Shown here piece after piece: positions 7,674 to 17,154 of a DNA stretch of 58,445 nt. Position 1 is the stretch's first letter; every line of letters starts with the position of its first letter. A model generated the notes under the pieces. The model saw only the letters and a program-made list of their open reading frames with translations, had not been told where the DNA came from and ran no database searches. Made by a program: the position numbers and the translations under genes. Origin of the DNA: Streptacidiphilus pinicola (GTDB taxonomy: Bacteria > Actinomycetota > Actinomycetes > Streptomycetales > Streptomycetaceae); the NCBI RefSeq assembly GCF_003258295.1, contig NZ_QKYN01000098.1, positions 1 through 58,445 of the forward strand. Direction: 5' to 3'.

Positions 7674-9092
7674 CTACCGGAGGTCCTGGCCCGCCGCGCG
7701 GCACTCCTCCAGCAGCACCCGCAGGTCGTCCTCGGTCGTCCTCGCGTTCAACAGGCAGGCGCGGACGGCCTCCTGGCCGTTCAGCACGGTTCCGGTGACG
7801 AAGGCGCGGCCGCGCTCCTGGACGGCCACGCCCAGCGCGACGTTGACGCGGTGCAGGGTCTCCGCGTCCGCGCCCGCCGGGGCGTAGCGGAAGGCGACGA
7901 TGGAGGTCTCGACGGGCGTCAGCAGCTCCAGGTCCGGCGCCTCCTCGACCATCCGGCCCAGCTCGCGGGCGAGTTCGCAGCAGCGCGTGACATCGGCGGT
8001 CACGCCCGAGCGGCCGGCGGCGGCCAGGGTGGCCCAGACCTTGAGCGAGCGGAACGGGCGGGTCTGCTCGATCCCGTACTCCGAGAACCAGCCCAGCCCG
8101 CCCGCCGCGTCGTCGCGCAGGTAGGGCGGCACCAGGCTGAACGTGCCGCGCAGCTGCTCCGTGTCGCGGACCAGCAGGCAGCCGCAGTCCACCGGCACGC
8201 CCAGCCACTTGTGCGGGTCCAGGGCGAGTGAGTCGGCTCGCTCGAGGCCCGCGTAGCGCGACGCGGAGACCGGGTCGAGCCGCCCGAAGGCGCCGTACGC
8301 GCCGTCCACGTGCAGCCAGAGCTTCTCCTCGGCGCACAGGTCGGCAAGAGCGGCGAGGTCGTCCACGACACCGGCGTTGACCGTGCCGGCGGAGCCGACC
8401 ACCAGGAACGGCGTCAGCCCGGCGGCCCGGTCGGTGCGGAGGCGTTCGCGCAGCGCCTCCGGGTCCAGGTGCCCGGCGGCGTCGGTGGCGACCGTGACCA
8501 GGTGGCGGCTGCCGAGCCCGAGCAGCTCGGCGGCCTTGCGGACGCACGAGTGGGTCTCCGCGCTCACGTAGCCGACCAGTGGCGGCAGCGCGGCCACGCC
8601 CTCCTCGCGCACGTTCACCCCGAGCTCGGCGGCGGCCCGGTTCCGGGCGGCGGCGACCGCGACGATCGTGGCCATCGACGCCCCCGAGGTCAGCAGCCCG
8701 CCCCCGGCCGGGTGCGGGAAGCCGACCAGCTCCGCGAGCCAGCGCACGACGCTCCGCTCCAGGTGCACGTCCGCGTGGTCGCCGCCGGCCGAGCTCGGGT
8801 TGACGGCCGCTGCCGCGAACGAGCCGAGGATGCCGGCGGGCGCGGGCGCGGCGTTGACCCAGCCGAAGAAGCGCGGGTGACCGTTGCCCATCGGGTACGG
8901 CAGTACGTCCGAGCCGATCGCCTCGACCAGCGCCGCCAACTCAGTGCCGTCCTCGGGCAACGGGCGCGTCAGCAGTTCCTCGCGGGCCGCGGCCGGCATG
9001 GGCGTCCACACCTCGCGTGCGGACAGGCCCTCGAGGTAGTCGGCGAGCAGCTCGACGGCGTCGTGGGCGGCGGAACGGAAGTCGCTGGTCAT
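7674..9092 (-). CDS. PLP-dependent amino acid decarboxylase (group II, AADC-like)
   Basis: A 472-aa fold-type I PLP enzyme. The PLP lysine lies in LALDPHKWLGVPVDCGCLL, preceded by the cofactor-binding LWLHVDGAYGAFG with its conserved Asp; the N-terminus (FRSAAHDAVELLADYLEGL) and the VNPSSAGGDHADVHLE stretch are typical of aromatic-L-amino-acid or related decarboxylases. It is not DesA of the desferrioxamine cluster, judged from its N-terminus and the absence of desBCD. TAGAGT ends 6 bases before the ATG, so translation is probably leaderless. It sits alone on its strand with a small upstream gene. Substrate (Trp, Phe, Tyr, Glu or other) cannot be assigned. Confidence 0.85.
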   Translation of the reverse strand: MTSDFRSAAHDAVELLADYLEGLSAREVWTPMPAAAREELLTRPLPEDGTELAALVEAIGSDVLPYPMGNGHPRFFGWVNAAPAPAGILGSFAAAAVNPSSAGGDHADVHLERSVVRWLAELVGFPHPAGGGLLTSGASMATIVAVAAARNRAAAELGVNVREEGVAALPPLVGYVSAETHSCVRKAAELLGLGSRHLVTVATDAAGHLDPEALRERLRTDRAAGLTPFLVVGSAGTVNAGVVDDLAALADLCAEEKLWLHVDGAYGAFGRLDPVSASRYAGLERADSLALDPHKWLGVPVDCGCLLVRDTEQLRGTFSLVPPYLRDDAAGGLGWFSEYGIEQTRPFRSLKVWATLAAAGRSGVTADVTRCCELARELGRMVEEAPDLELLTPVETSIVAFRYAPAGADAETLHRVNVALGVAVQERGRAFVTGTVLNGQEAVRACLLNARTTEDDLRVLLEECRAAGQDLR

Positions 9093-9118
9093 GCGGACAC
9101 TCTAGGCATGGGGGCCAA

Positions 9119-9139
9119 GGGGTCCCGCCGCAGGACCCC
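9119..9139 (-). terminator. Hairpin after the 84-aa gene
   Basis: GGGGTCC (9119-9125) and GGACCCC (9133-9139) pair perfectly around a 7-base loop. It lies 27 bases past the stop of the small gene at 9166 and just ahead of the decarboxylase promoter on the same strand, separating the two units. Confidence 0.55.
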
Positions 9140-9165
9140 GTTCCGCGGCGGCGTCTGCGGCGGCC

Positions 9166-9420
9166 TCAGCCCCGCGGCTCGCTGAGGGCGACCGAGTCGT
9201 CCGGCGGCGTCGGCTTCGGGCGGCGGGGGAAGCGGTCGCCGGACGGCTCCGGGCCGGTGTCGGGCCCGGGGTGGTCGCCCCTGCCTCGCATCCGGTCGGA
9301 GACGAACCGCAGGGGCGCGCCCAGGGCGACGGCCAGCGGGTGACGGGTGATCCCGGACCCGAGGTGGTTCCGGCCGGAACCCGAACGGATCTTGCGGGGT
9401 TGCGCGTTCTCTGATGCCAT
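9166..9420 (-). CDS. Small basic hypothetical protein
   Basis: An 84-aa, Arg/Pro-rich protein. An excellent ribosome-binding site, GGGAGG, stands 6 bases before the ATG at 9420, which supports it over the overlapping longer frames. The centre (GITRHPLAVALGAPLRFVSDRM) could form one amphipathic helix; the rest looks disordered (PGPDTGPEPSGDRFPRRPKP). No family is recognised. It is divergent from lnt with about 120 bases between. Confidence 0.6.
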   Translation of the reverse strand: MASENAQPRKIRSGSGRNHLGSGITRHPLAVALGAPLRFVSDRMRGRGDHPGPDTGPEPSGDRFPRRPKPTPPDDSVALSEPRG

Positions 9421-9542
9421 GTCAGCCTCCCGACCCGTCCAGCGTGCCTCGCGATGACGGCGCGTGCAAACAACGTGCTCATCCGTTGATCGCAAGGGAG
9501 ACTGGAGGGGTCCGACCCGTTGTGGCGTGGGAGAGGGGCACC

Positions 9543-11174
9543 GTGAGCGTCGTCGCTGGCAAGAAGGCGATGGGCGAGCAGGACGACGCGTCCGCGCCGC
9601 GCGACGGAGGACGACGGTCGGCGCGCTTCTGGGGGCGGGCCAGGGGGCCGCTGCTGGCCGCTCTGACGGGCGCGCTGCCGGTGCTGATCTTTCCCGCGCC
9701 GGGCTGGTGGTGGTTCGCCTACGTGTGCCTGGTGCCGCTGCTGCTGGTGCTCCGGGCCGCGCCGACGCCGCGCCGGGCCGCCTGGCTGGGCTGGTGGGGC
9801 GGGATCGGCTTCCTGCTGGGCGTGATGAGCTGGCTGATTCCCTCACTGGGCCCCGCGATCCTGGTGCTGGCCGCCTTCCTGGGCGGGCTCTGGGCGCCGT
9901 GGGGCTGGCTGGTCCACCGTCTGCTGCATGGCACGCCGGACGCCGGGCGGGCGCTCGCGGCCCTGGTGCTGATCCCGACGGGCTGGCTGCTGACCGAGAC
10001 GGTCCGCTCCTGGCAGTACCTGGGCGGACCCTGGGGGCTGCTGGGTGCCAGCCAGTACCAGCAGCACTTCGCGCTGCGGCTGGCCTCCGTGGGCGGGGTC
10101 TGGCTGGACAGCCTGGTGATCGTCGCCGTCAACACCGCCGTGGTGGTGCTGCTCGCCGCCTGGGGGCGGTCCGCCGTCGCCTGGCTGACGCTGCTGTCGC
10201 TCGGCGCGGCGACGGCCGCGGTGACGCTCTGGGCGCCCGCCCCGCACCCCACCGGCCGCACCGCGGCCATCGGGGTCGTTCAGCCCGGCATGGCGGTGGC
10301 CAACGACGCCGTGGGCGACCGGACCGTGCGCGGCGAGCAGCTGAGCGGGACGCTCGCCGCGAGCAGGCCGGACCTCGTCCTCTGGGGCGAGAGCAGCGTC
10401 TCCTTCGACCTCGACGCCCGCCCGGACCTGGCCACCGGGATCAGTCGGGTCGCCACTCGGACGGGCGCGGACGTGCTGGTCAACGTCGACGCGGTACGGC
10501 CGGGCAGGGGCGGCATCTACAAGAGTTCGGTGCTGGTGGGCCCGGAGGGGGTGACCGGTCAGCGGTACGACAAGATCCGCCTGGTGCCGTTCGGCGAGTA
10601 CATCCCGCTGCGGCCGGTGCTCGGCTTCGTCAAGGACTTCTCCAAGGCCGCCGGGGTCGACCGGCGGCGCGGCAGCGACCCCGTGGTGATGACCGTGCCC
10701 ACCCGCGACGGCGGCACGCTGAAGGTCGGACCGCTGATCTGCTTCGAGTCGGCCTTCCCCGACATGAGCCGGGCGTTGGTGCAGCGCGGCGCCCAGGTGA
10801 TCCTGGTCCAGTCGGCGACGCCCACCTTCCAGTCCACCTGGGCGCCCGAGCAGCATGCCTCGCTGGCCGCGCTGCGCGCCGCCGAGACCGGCCGCCCGGT
10901 CGTGCAGGCCACGCTGACCGGCGTCAGCGTCGCCTACGACGCGAACGGCCGGCAGACGGGGACGCGGCTCGGCAAGGACGCCTCCGCCGCGACCGTCTAC
11001 ACCGTGTCGCTGACGACGGGCGACACCCTCTACGTCCGCTGGGGCAACTGGGTGCCGACCGGTTCCGCGCTCGTCCTGCTGCTGAGCGGCGGTGTCTGGG
11101 CCGTGTCCGCGCGCCGGAACCGGGTCCGCGAGGCCGGTGCGGGCAAGCCGGAGACCCCGTCCGGCGGCCGTTAG
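9543..11174 (+). CDS. lnt: Apolipoprotein N-acyltransferase
   Basis: A 543-aa protein from the GTG at 9543, with GAGAGGGG upstream; an ATG at 9570 is an alternative. The N-terminal half has about six to eight hydrophobic segments and the C-terminal half is a carbon-nitrogen hydrolase domain. The Glu-Lys-Cys triad is intact: E283 in LWGESSVSF, K344 in YDKIRLVPFGEY and C400 in LICFESAFPDM. One more membrane helix (ALVLLLSGGVWAVSA) closes the protein. Lnt transfers an acyl chain from phospholipid to the N-terminal Cys of lipoproteins, on the outer face of the membrane. Length agrees with the family. A 24-bp palindrome follows its stop. Confidence 0.9.
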   Translation: MSVVAGKKAMGEQDDASAPRDGGRRSARFWGRARGPLLAALTGALPVLIFPAPGWWWFAYVCLVPLLLVLRAAPTPRRAAWLGWWGGIGFLLGVMSWLIPSLGPAILVLAAFLGGLWAPWGWLVHRLLHGTPDAGRALAALVLIPTGWLLTETVRSWQYLGGPWGLLGASQYQQHFALRLASVGGVWLDSLVIVAVNTAVVVLLAAWGRSAVAWLTLLSLGAATAAVTLWAPAPHPTGRTAAIGVVQPGMAVANDAVGDRTVRGEQLSGTLAASRPDLVLWGESSVSFDLDARPDLATGISRVATRTGADVLVNVDAVRPGRGGIYKSSVLVGPEGVTGQRYDKIRLVPFGEYIPLRPVLGFVKDFSKAAGVDRRRGSDPVVMTVPTRDGGTLKVGPLICFESAFPDMSRALVQRGAQVILVQSATPTFQSTWAPEQHASLAALRAAETGRPVVQATLTGVSVAYDANGRQTGTRLGKDASAATVYTVSLTTGDTLYVRWGNWVPTGSALVLLLSGGVWAVSARRNRVREAGAGKPETPSGGR

Positions 11175-11181
11175 TGCGAGA

Positions 11182-11205
11182 TCCTGCCCGATATCGGGCA
11201 GGATT
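11182..11205. terminator. 24-bp perfect palindrome after lnt
   Basis: ATCCTGCCCGAT (11182-11193) is followed directly by its reverse complement, ATCGGGCAGGAT (11194-11205). It starts 7 bases after the lnt stop and is followed by TCTTGG, so it can form a strong hairpin terminator. Its position 40 bases before the 91-aa gene means it could equally be an operator. Confidence 0.55.
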
Positions 11206-11244
11206 CTTGGAGAAGCATCAAGGCTCTGCGTAAGGTCGTGCGTC

Positions 11245-11520
11245 GTGTCCCAAGCCAGCCACCCTCACGACGACCTGTTGCAGCACGTGCTCCGCACCAC
11301 CGCGCTCGGCCCGGGCGAGGCAGCCCGGGTGATCGCGGACGTGCTCGCCTACTTCGGCGAGACCACCGAGGACTACGTGCGGCGCCGCCATGGCGAGCTG
11401 CAGGCGCGCGGGCTGACCAACGACCAGATCTTCACCCGGATCGACCAGGAACTGCGGCAGCGCCGCGTGGCGGCGCCCGAGCTGTCCGCGCGCCAGCTGC
11501 GGCGCCTGGTCTACGGATAG
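11245..11520 (+). CDS. Conserved actinobacterial protein upstream of glmS
   Basis: A 91-aa soluble protein from a GTG start with AAGG upstream. It is largely helical and rich in Arg and Glu (GEAARVIADVLAYFGETTED, RRHGELQARGLTNDQIF, LSARQLRRLVYG). I recall similar short proteins beside glmS in Streptomyces, but I know of no described function. The 48-base gap to glmS and shared direction suggest cotranscription. No metal or catalytic motif is visible. Confidence 0.75.
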   Translation: MSQASHPHDDLLQHVLRTTALGPGEAARVIADVLAYFGETTEDYVRRRHGELQARGLTNDQIFTRIDQELRQRRVAAPELSARQLRRLVYG

Positions 11521-11568
11521 GCCGATCCGGCTCAGGGCTGTTCAGACTCACGAAGTGGAGCGAGACGT

Positions 11569-13395
<1,827 letters not shown>

Positions 13396-13399
13396 CGCG

Positions 13400-14740
13400 C
13401 TACGGCGTGATGAGGGCGGGCGTCGGAGACAGGTGCGCGGTGATCACCAGCGTGCCCTCCTCGACCTGGTAGTCCAACGGGACGCCGAGCCGGCGGAGCG
13501 TCGCGATCATGCCCGTGTTCGACGCCGTCGTCACCGCGTAGACCTCGTCGACGCCCGCCGAGCGCGCGAGCTCGGTGAGGCGTTGGACGAGGGCGCCGCC
13601 GATGCCGTGGTGCTGCCAGGCGTCCTCGACCAGGACCGCGATCTCGGCGGCGTCGTCGTCCCACAGCAGGTGGGCGAGGGCGACGAGCGAGCCGTCCTCG
13701 GCCTCGACCGCGAGGGTCTGGCCGTGGCGGGGGTCGAGCAGGTGGGTGAGGTAGCGGTCGGCGTCGCCGAGGGGGCCGTGGTAGCGGCGGCGCAGCGTCG
13801 CCGCGCTGCAGCGGGCGTGCATCGCGACGGCGGCGGCCCGGTCGCCGGGCTCGGCGCGGCGGACCGCGATCTCGCGCATCGCGTGCGAGGGCCGCAGGCC
13901 GCTGACGCGCAGCGTGTCGCGCTCCTCGGGGACGCGCGGGCCGAGCTGCGCGTCGAGCTCCACCAGGGCGCGGGCACGCGCGAACTCGGTGGGCGTGAAC
14001 GGCGGCTGAGCGCGCGTCAGTTCGATGACGCCTCCGGCGGGGTCGCGCAGACGCATGACCGCTCCGTCCAGCTCGTCCTCGTCGAGCTGCTCGCCGGGCA
14101 GCGAGCGGATCCGGCAGCGGCCGAACAACTGCCGTAGGGCCAGGGAGAGTTCGGCGGCGTCGTGAGCGGTGCGGGTGGCCATGGTGAGCACCCGTGTCGG
14201 GATGTCGACCAGGTCGTGGGCGTCGGCGCGCTCCAGCCAGACCTCGGAGCCCCCGGCGGCCACCAGGGCCCGGCTCAGCTCCTGCGGCGCGAGCAGCGGG
14301 GAGGCGCGCACGACGAACTCGTCGACCGTCTCCTCGGCCAGCGGGTGCGCCTGCATGGAGACGATGTTGACCGGGATGTCGGCCAGCCCGCGGCACAGCG
14401 CGGCGAGGCTTCCGGGCGAGTCGGCGACGGTGACGCGGACCCGCCACAGCGCGACCTCCTCCGGGGGCGTCGTCGCCGTCGGAGTCCCGGAGGCCGAGGT
14501 GATCGCCCCTGGTGGGGCGTGTGTATGACGGTGTGTCCACCAGCTGTGCCACACCGCCGTGGCGCCGAGCGCGAGCGCGGAGGCGAGCAGCAGCACGGGT
14601 CCGTCGTGGCCGTGCACCACGACGTTCGCCACCAGATCGGCCACGGCCACGGCGCTGAAGACGGCGGAGAGTTCGACTGTGTCGCGGCGCCAGCGGTGGC
14701 GGGCGGAGGGGAGGGCGTGCTGAGAATGAGAGCGCTTCAT
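13400..14740 (-). CDS. Membrane-anchored ACT-GNAT acetyltransferase
   Basis: A 446-aa fusion. Two hydrophobic segments (about residues 26-45 and 49-68) are followed by a His/Thr/Pro linker, an ACT-like amino-acid-sensing region (WRVRVTVADSPGSLAALCRG..IPVNIVSMQAHP, about 98-170), a middle region, and a C-terminal GNAT domain (from about 285) with the acetyl-CoA loop HHGIGGALVQRL. ACT-GNAT fusions are known in actinobacteria as amino-acid-regulated protein lysine acetyltransferases (for example in Micromonospora); here a membrane anchor is added. AAGGGC precedes the ATG closely. A 14-bp perfect palindrome lies 23 bases upstream of the start. Convergent with glmS. Confidence 0.8.
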   Translation of the reverse strand: MKRSHSQHALPSARHRWRRDTVELSAVFSAVAVADLVANVVVHGHDGPVLLLASALALGATAVWHSWWTHRHTHAPPGAITSASGTPTATTPPEEVALWRVRVTVADSPGSLAALCRGLADIPVNIVSMQAHPLAEETVDEFVVRASPLLAPQELSRALVAAGGSEVWLERADAHDLVDIPTRVLTMATRTAHDAAELSLALRQLFGRCRIRSLPGEQLDEDELDGAVMRLRDPAGGVIELTRAQPPFTPTEFARARALVELDAQLGPRVPEERDTLRVSGLRPSHAMREIAVRRAEPGDRAAAVAMHARCSAATLRRRYHGPLGDADRYLTHLLDPRHGQTLAVEAEDGSLVALAHLLWDDDAAEIAVLVEDAWQHHGIGGALVQRLTELARSAGVDEVYAVTTASNTGMIATLRRLGVPLDYQVEEGTLVITAHLSPTPALITP

Positions 14741-14763
14741 GCCCTTATGGTGCCGAAGCTGTG

Positions 14764-14777
14764 TTTCGTGATCACGA
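14764..14777. promoter_or_regulatory. 14-bp palindrome upstream of the ACT-GNAT gene
   Basis: TTCGTGATCACGAA is a perfect palindrome located in the 172-base gap between the divergent ACT-GNAT and GNAT genes, 23 bases from the former's start. It has the size and position of a repressor site. No regulator gene is adjacent, so the binder is unknown. Confidence 0.45.
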
Positions 14778-14912
14778 ACCGATCATGACCGCGAAGTAAA
14801 GCTTGGATTTGAAACGGAATGTCCTAGTTCGCTGCGAGCGGTTCTCGAGCGCGCAGCTGCCCGGGGCCAAGCTGCCCTGGTGGATGTCGGGGGAGCCTGA
14901 TGTAATAGGTCT

Positions 14913-15584
14913 ATGACGCATTCATCTCTTACATCTTCCGTCGTCGCGGACTGGGTCTCCGGGTGGGTCGTCTCGCGGGGCGCGTCCGAGCCGGCGAGCC
15001 GGCCGTGGGGTTGGACGATCGATGTGGGCCAGCCGGCGCAGGTGGCCCGGCATGTCGTGGTCGACGCCGACCGGGCGCGGGTGGAGGAGGCGGCCGCTCG
15101 GGCGCAGGGGGAGGGGTGGTGGCTCAAGGTGTTCCTGCCCGAGGCCGCTGAGGCACCCGAGAGCCTCGCCGGGGAGTGGCTCGGGCCACGGTGGGCGTTC
15201 GACTCGGCCGCGTACCTGATGACGGCCGAGCTCGGGCCCACCGAGCCGGGCGTGCCCCCGGCCGGCTACGAGCTGCGCACCTGGACGCGCGGCGGTGTGG
15301 TGCGTGCGCTGGTCGCCGCCCCGGACGGTTCGCTCGCCGCGCGTGGCCAGGCGGGTCTGGCCGGCGAGGTCGCCGTGCCGGACCAGATCCTCACGGTGCC
15401 GGGTCACCAGCGCCGCGGCCTCGGCTCGGTCGTGATGCGAGCCCTGCAGCGCGAGGCGTACGCCGCCGGCGCCACCCGCGCCGTCCTCGGCGCGACGACG
15501 GAGGGCCGGGCGCTCTACGAGTCGCTGGGCTGGCGCAGTCGGACGGCCTTCGCGAGCGCCTACCGTGTCGGCGCCGCCGCCTGA
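14913..15584 (+). CDS. GNAT-family N-acetyltransferase
   Basis: A 223-aa protein. The C-terminal half holds the GNAT acetyl-CoA motif (VPGHQRRGLGSVVMRALQ) and motif B (GATRAVLGATTEGRALYESL); the N-terminal half is divergent. The substrate is unknown. TAATAG is close to the ATG and there is no clear ribosome-binding site, consistent with a leaderless transcript. It ends 48 bases before the convergent ECF41 gene. Confidence 0.8.
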   Translation: MTHSSLTSSVVADWVSGWVVSRGASEPASRPWGWTIDVGQPAQVARHVVVDADRARVEEAAARAQGEGWWLKVFLPEAAEAPESLAGEWLGPRWAFDSAAYLMTAELGPTEPGVPPAGYELRTWTRGGVVRALVAAPDGSLAARGQAGLAGEVAVPDQILTVPGHQRRGLGSVVMRALQREAYAAGATRAVLGATTEGRALYESLGWRSRTAFASAYRVGAAA

Positions 15585-15632
15585 CGACGAGTTGGCGTTG
15601 TGCCGTTCCGTTCGTCGGATTGTGCCCGGGGC

Positions 15633-16520
15633 TCAACGGCGCAGGACGGTCTCCTCGTTGAGGCGGGACAGCTTCTCCGGGTTGCGCACGGCGAAGACGC
15701 CGGTGATCAGGCCCCGCTCGACGCGCAGCGCCAGCACCGTCTCCACCCGGCCCGCCAGGCGCAGCACCAGTGCCTGGTGGCCGTTGACCTGTGCGGCCAG
15801 CGGCGACACCGTGGCCGCGATGCGGGCCAGCACGGCAGCCACCTGCTCCGCCCCGACGACCGGTGCGAGCGCCGCCCGTGCGACCCCGCCGCCGTCGGTC
15901 AGCAGCACCACGTCCGGGGCCAGCAGGTCCACCAGCGGCTGCAGCTCGCCGGTCTCCACCGCCCGCCGGAAGGCGTCCCAGGTGTGCCGCGTCTGCGCCG
16001 CCGAGACCTCCGCGCGCGGTCGGCGGGCCGCCACGTGCCCGCGGGCCCGGTGCGCGATCTGCCGGACCGCGGCCGGGCTCTTCTCGACGGCCTCCGCGAT
16101 CTCCTCGTACCCGAGGTCGAAGACCTCGCGCAGCACGAACACGGCCCGCTCGGTCGGCGTCAGGGTCTCCAGCACCAGCAGCATCGCCATCGAGACGCTG
16201 TCCGCGAGCTCCACGTCCTCGGCCACGTCCGGCGCGGTCAGCAGCGGTTCGGGCAGCCACGGGCCGACGTAGGACTCGCGGCGGCGGGCCAGCGTCCGCA
16301 GCCGGGTGAGCGCCTGGCGGGTGCTGATGCGCACCAGGTACGCGCGCTGGTCCCGCACTTCCGCGTGGTCGACGCCGGACCACTTCAGCCAGGTCTCCTG
16401 CAGCACGTCCTCGGCGTCGGCGGCCGAGCCGAGCAGCTCGTAGGCGACGGTGAACAGCAGGCTGCGGTGGGCGAGGAACACCTCGGTGGCCGTGTCCGTG
16501 TCCGTGCTCTGTGCGCTCAT
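15633..16520 (-). CDS. ECF41-group sigma factor with fused SnoaL-like domain
   Basis: A 295-aa sigma factor from the ATG at 16520. Sigma region 2 (HRSLLFTVAYELLGSAADAE, DVLQETWLKW) and region 4 (LTPTERAVFVLREVFDLGYE, AVRQIAHRARGHV) occupy the first 170 residues. The remaining SnoaL-like domain carries the two ECF41 hallmarks, DGGG (LLTDGGGVARAAL) and a terminal NPEKL. In this group the fused domain replaces a separate anti-sigma factor and modulates activity. GGGAG precedes the ATG. Its own promoter matches the group consensus, as does that of the divergent carboxymuconolactone-decarboxylase-like gene, the usual partner type. Confidence 0.92.
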   Translation of the reverse strand: MSAQSTDTDTATEVFLAHRSLLFTVAYELLGSAADAEDVLQETWLKWSGVDHAEVRDQRAYLVRISTRQALTRLRTLARRRESYVGPWLPEPLLTAPDVAEDVELADSVSMAMLLVLETLTPTERAVFVLREVFDLGYEEIAEAVEKSPAAVRQIAHRARGHVAARRPRAEVSAAQTRHTWDAFRRAVETGELQPLVDLLAPDVVLLTDGGGVARAALAPVVGAEQVAAVLARIAATVSPLAAQVNGHQALVLRLAGRVETVLALRVERGLITGVFAVRNPEKLSRLNEETVLRR

Positions 16521-16557
16521 CCCCGACTCCCGTCTCTTCGTTCGCGTCCACCCACCA

Positions 16558-16584
16558 GACGCGCGACGCGGTCGGAATGTGACA
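16558..16584 (-). promoter_or_regulatory. ECF41 promoter of the sigma gene
   Basis: Read on the minus strand: TGTCACA (16584-16578), 16 bases, CGTC (16561-16558). This is exactly the published ECF41 consensus TGTCACA-N16-CGTC. It points at the sigma gene start at 16520 and indicates autoregulation. Confidence 0.88.
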
Positions 16585-16595
16585 TCCGGCGCGGC

Positions 16596-16622
16596 TGTCA
16601 CAGGATCGCGGCCGCCGGCGTC
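16596..16622 (+). promoter_or_regulatory. ECF41 promoter of the CMD-like gene
   Basis: TGTCACA (16596-16602), 16 bases, CGTC (16619-16622), again the exact ECF41 consensus, 50 bases before the ATG at 16672. The two promoters face away from each other with 11 bases between their -35 elements. Confidence 0.9.
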
Positions 16623-16671
16623 CTGTGTCCGTCCGACGTGAGAACGCAGACCGAACCGAGGGGATGCACCC

Positions 16672-17154
16672 ATGGAACCGCGATTCAACCTGTTCGACAG
16701 CCCGACCGCCGCGAAGGTCGCCAAGCGCTTCTACCACGCCTCACTCGCCGTCCAGCAGTCGCCGCTGCCGAGGGAGCTGCAGGAACTGGTGTCGCTGCGC
16801 GCCAGCCAGATCAACGGCTGCGGCTTCTGTGCCGACGTGCACACCAAGGAGGCGGCGGCCGCGGGCGGGAGCCGGGCCAAGCTCGACCTGGTCGCCGCCT
16901 GGCGGCACAGCAGTGTGTTCACCGAGGCCGAGCGCGCCGCGCTGGCGCTCGCCGAGGAGGGCACCCGGATCGCCGACGCCGCGCCGGGCGTCTCGGACGG
17001 GACCTGGGCGGCGGCGCGCAAGCACTACGACGACGACCAGCTCGGCGCGCTCGTCTGCCTGATCGCGATGATCAACGCGTCCAACCGGATGGGCGTGATC
17101 GTCAACAGCCTCGGCGGCTCCTACCAGCCCGGCGCGTTCACCGCACTGGACTGA
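16672..17154 (+). CDS. Carboxymuconolactone decarboxylase / AhpD-like protein
   Basis: A 160-aa AhpD-fold protein. The redox/catalytic motif is C50-x2-C53-x3-H57 (INGCGFCADVHTKEA), with helices typical of the family on both sides (ELVSLRASQ; LIAMINASNRMGVIVNSL). GAGGGG precedes the ATG. It is preceded by a perfect ECF41 promoter and faces the ECF41 gene, which makes it the probable main target. COE-type genes (carboxymuconolactone decarboxylase, oxidoreductase, epimerase) are the standard ECF41 partners; a peroxide- or electrophile-reducing role is likely but unproven. Its stop abuts that of the convergent SGNH gene. Confidence 0.9.
   Translation: MEPRFNLFDSPTAAKVAKRFYHASLAVQQSPLPRELQELVSLRASQINGCGFCADVHTKEAAAAGGSRAKLDLVAAWRHSSVFTEAERAALALAEEGTRIADAAPGVSDGTWAAARKHYDDDQLGALVCLIAMINASNRMGVIVNSLGGSYQPGAFTALD

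Noticed and set aside
7674-9092. Part of a desferrioxamine cluster (desA)
   Set aside because: The decarboxylase N-terminus and neighbours do not fit DesA, and desBCD are absent.
11521-11568. glmS ribozyme
   Set aside because: The 48-base leader is too short and has no matching core; actinomycetes are not known for it.
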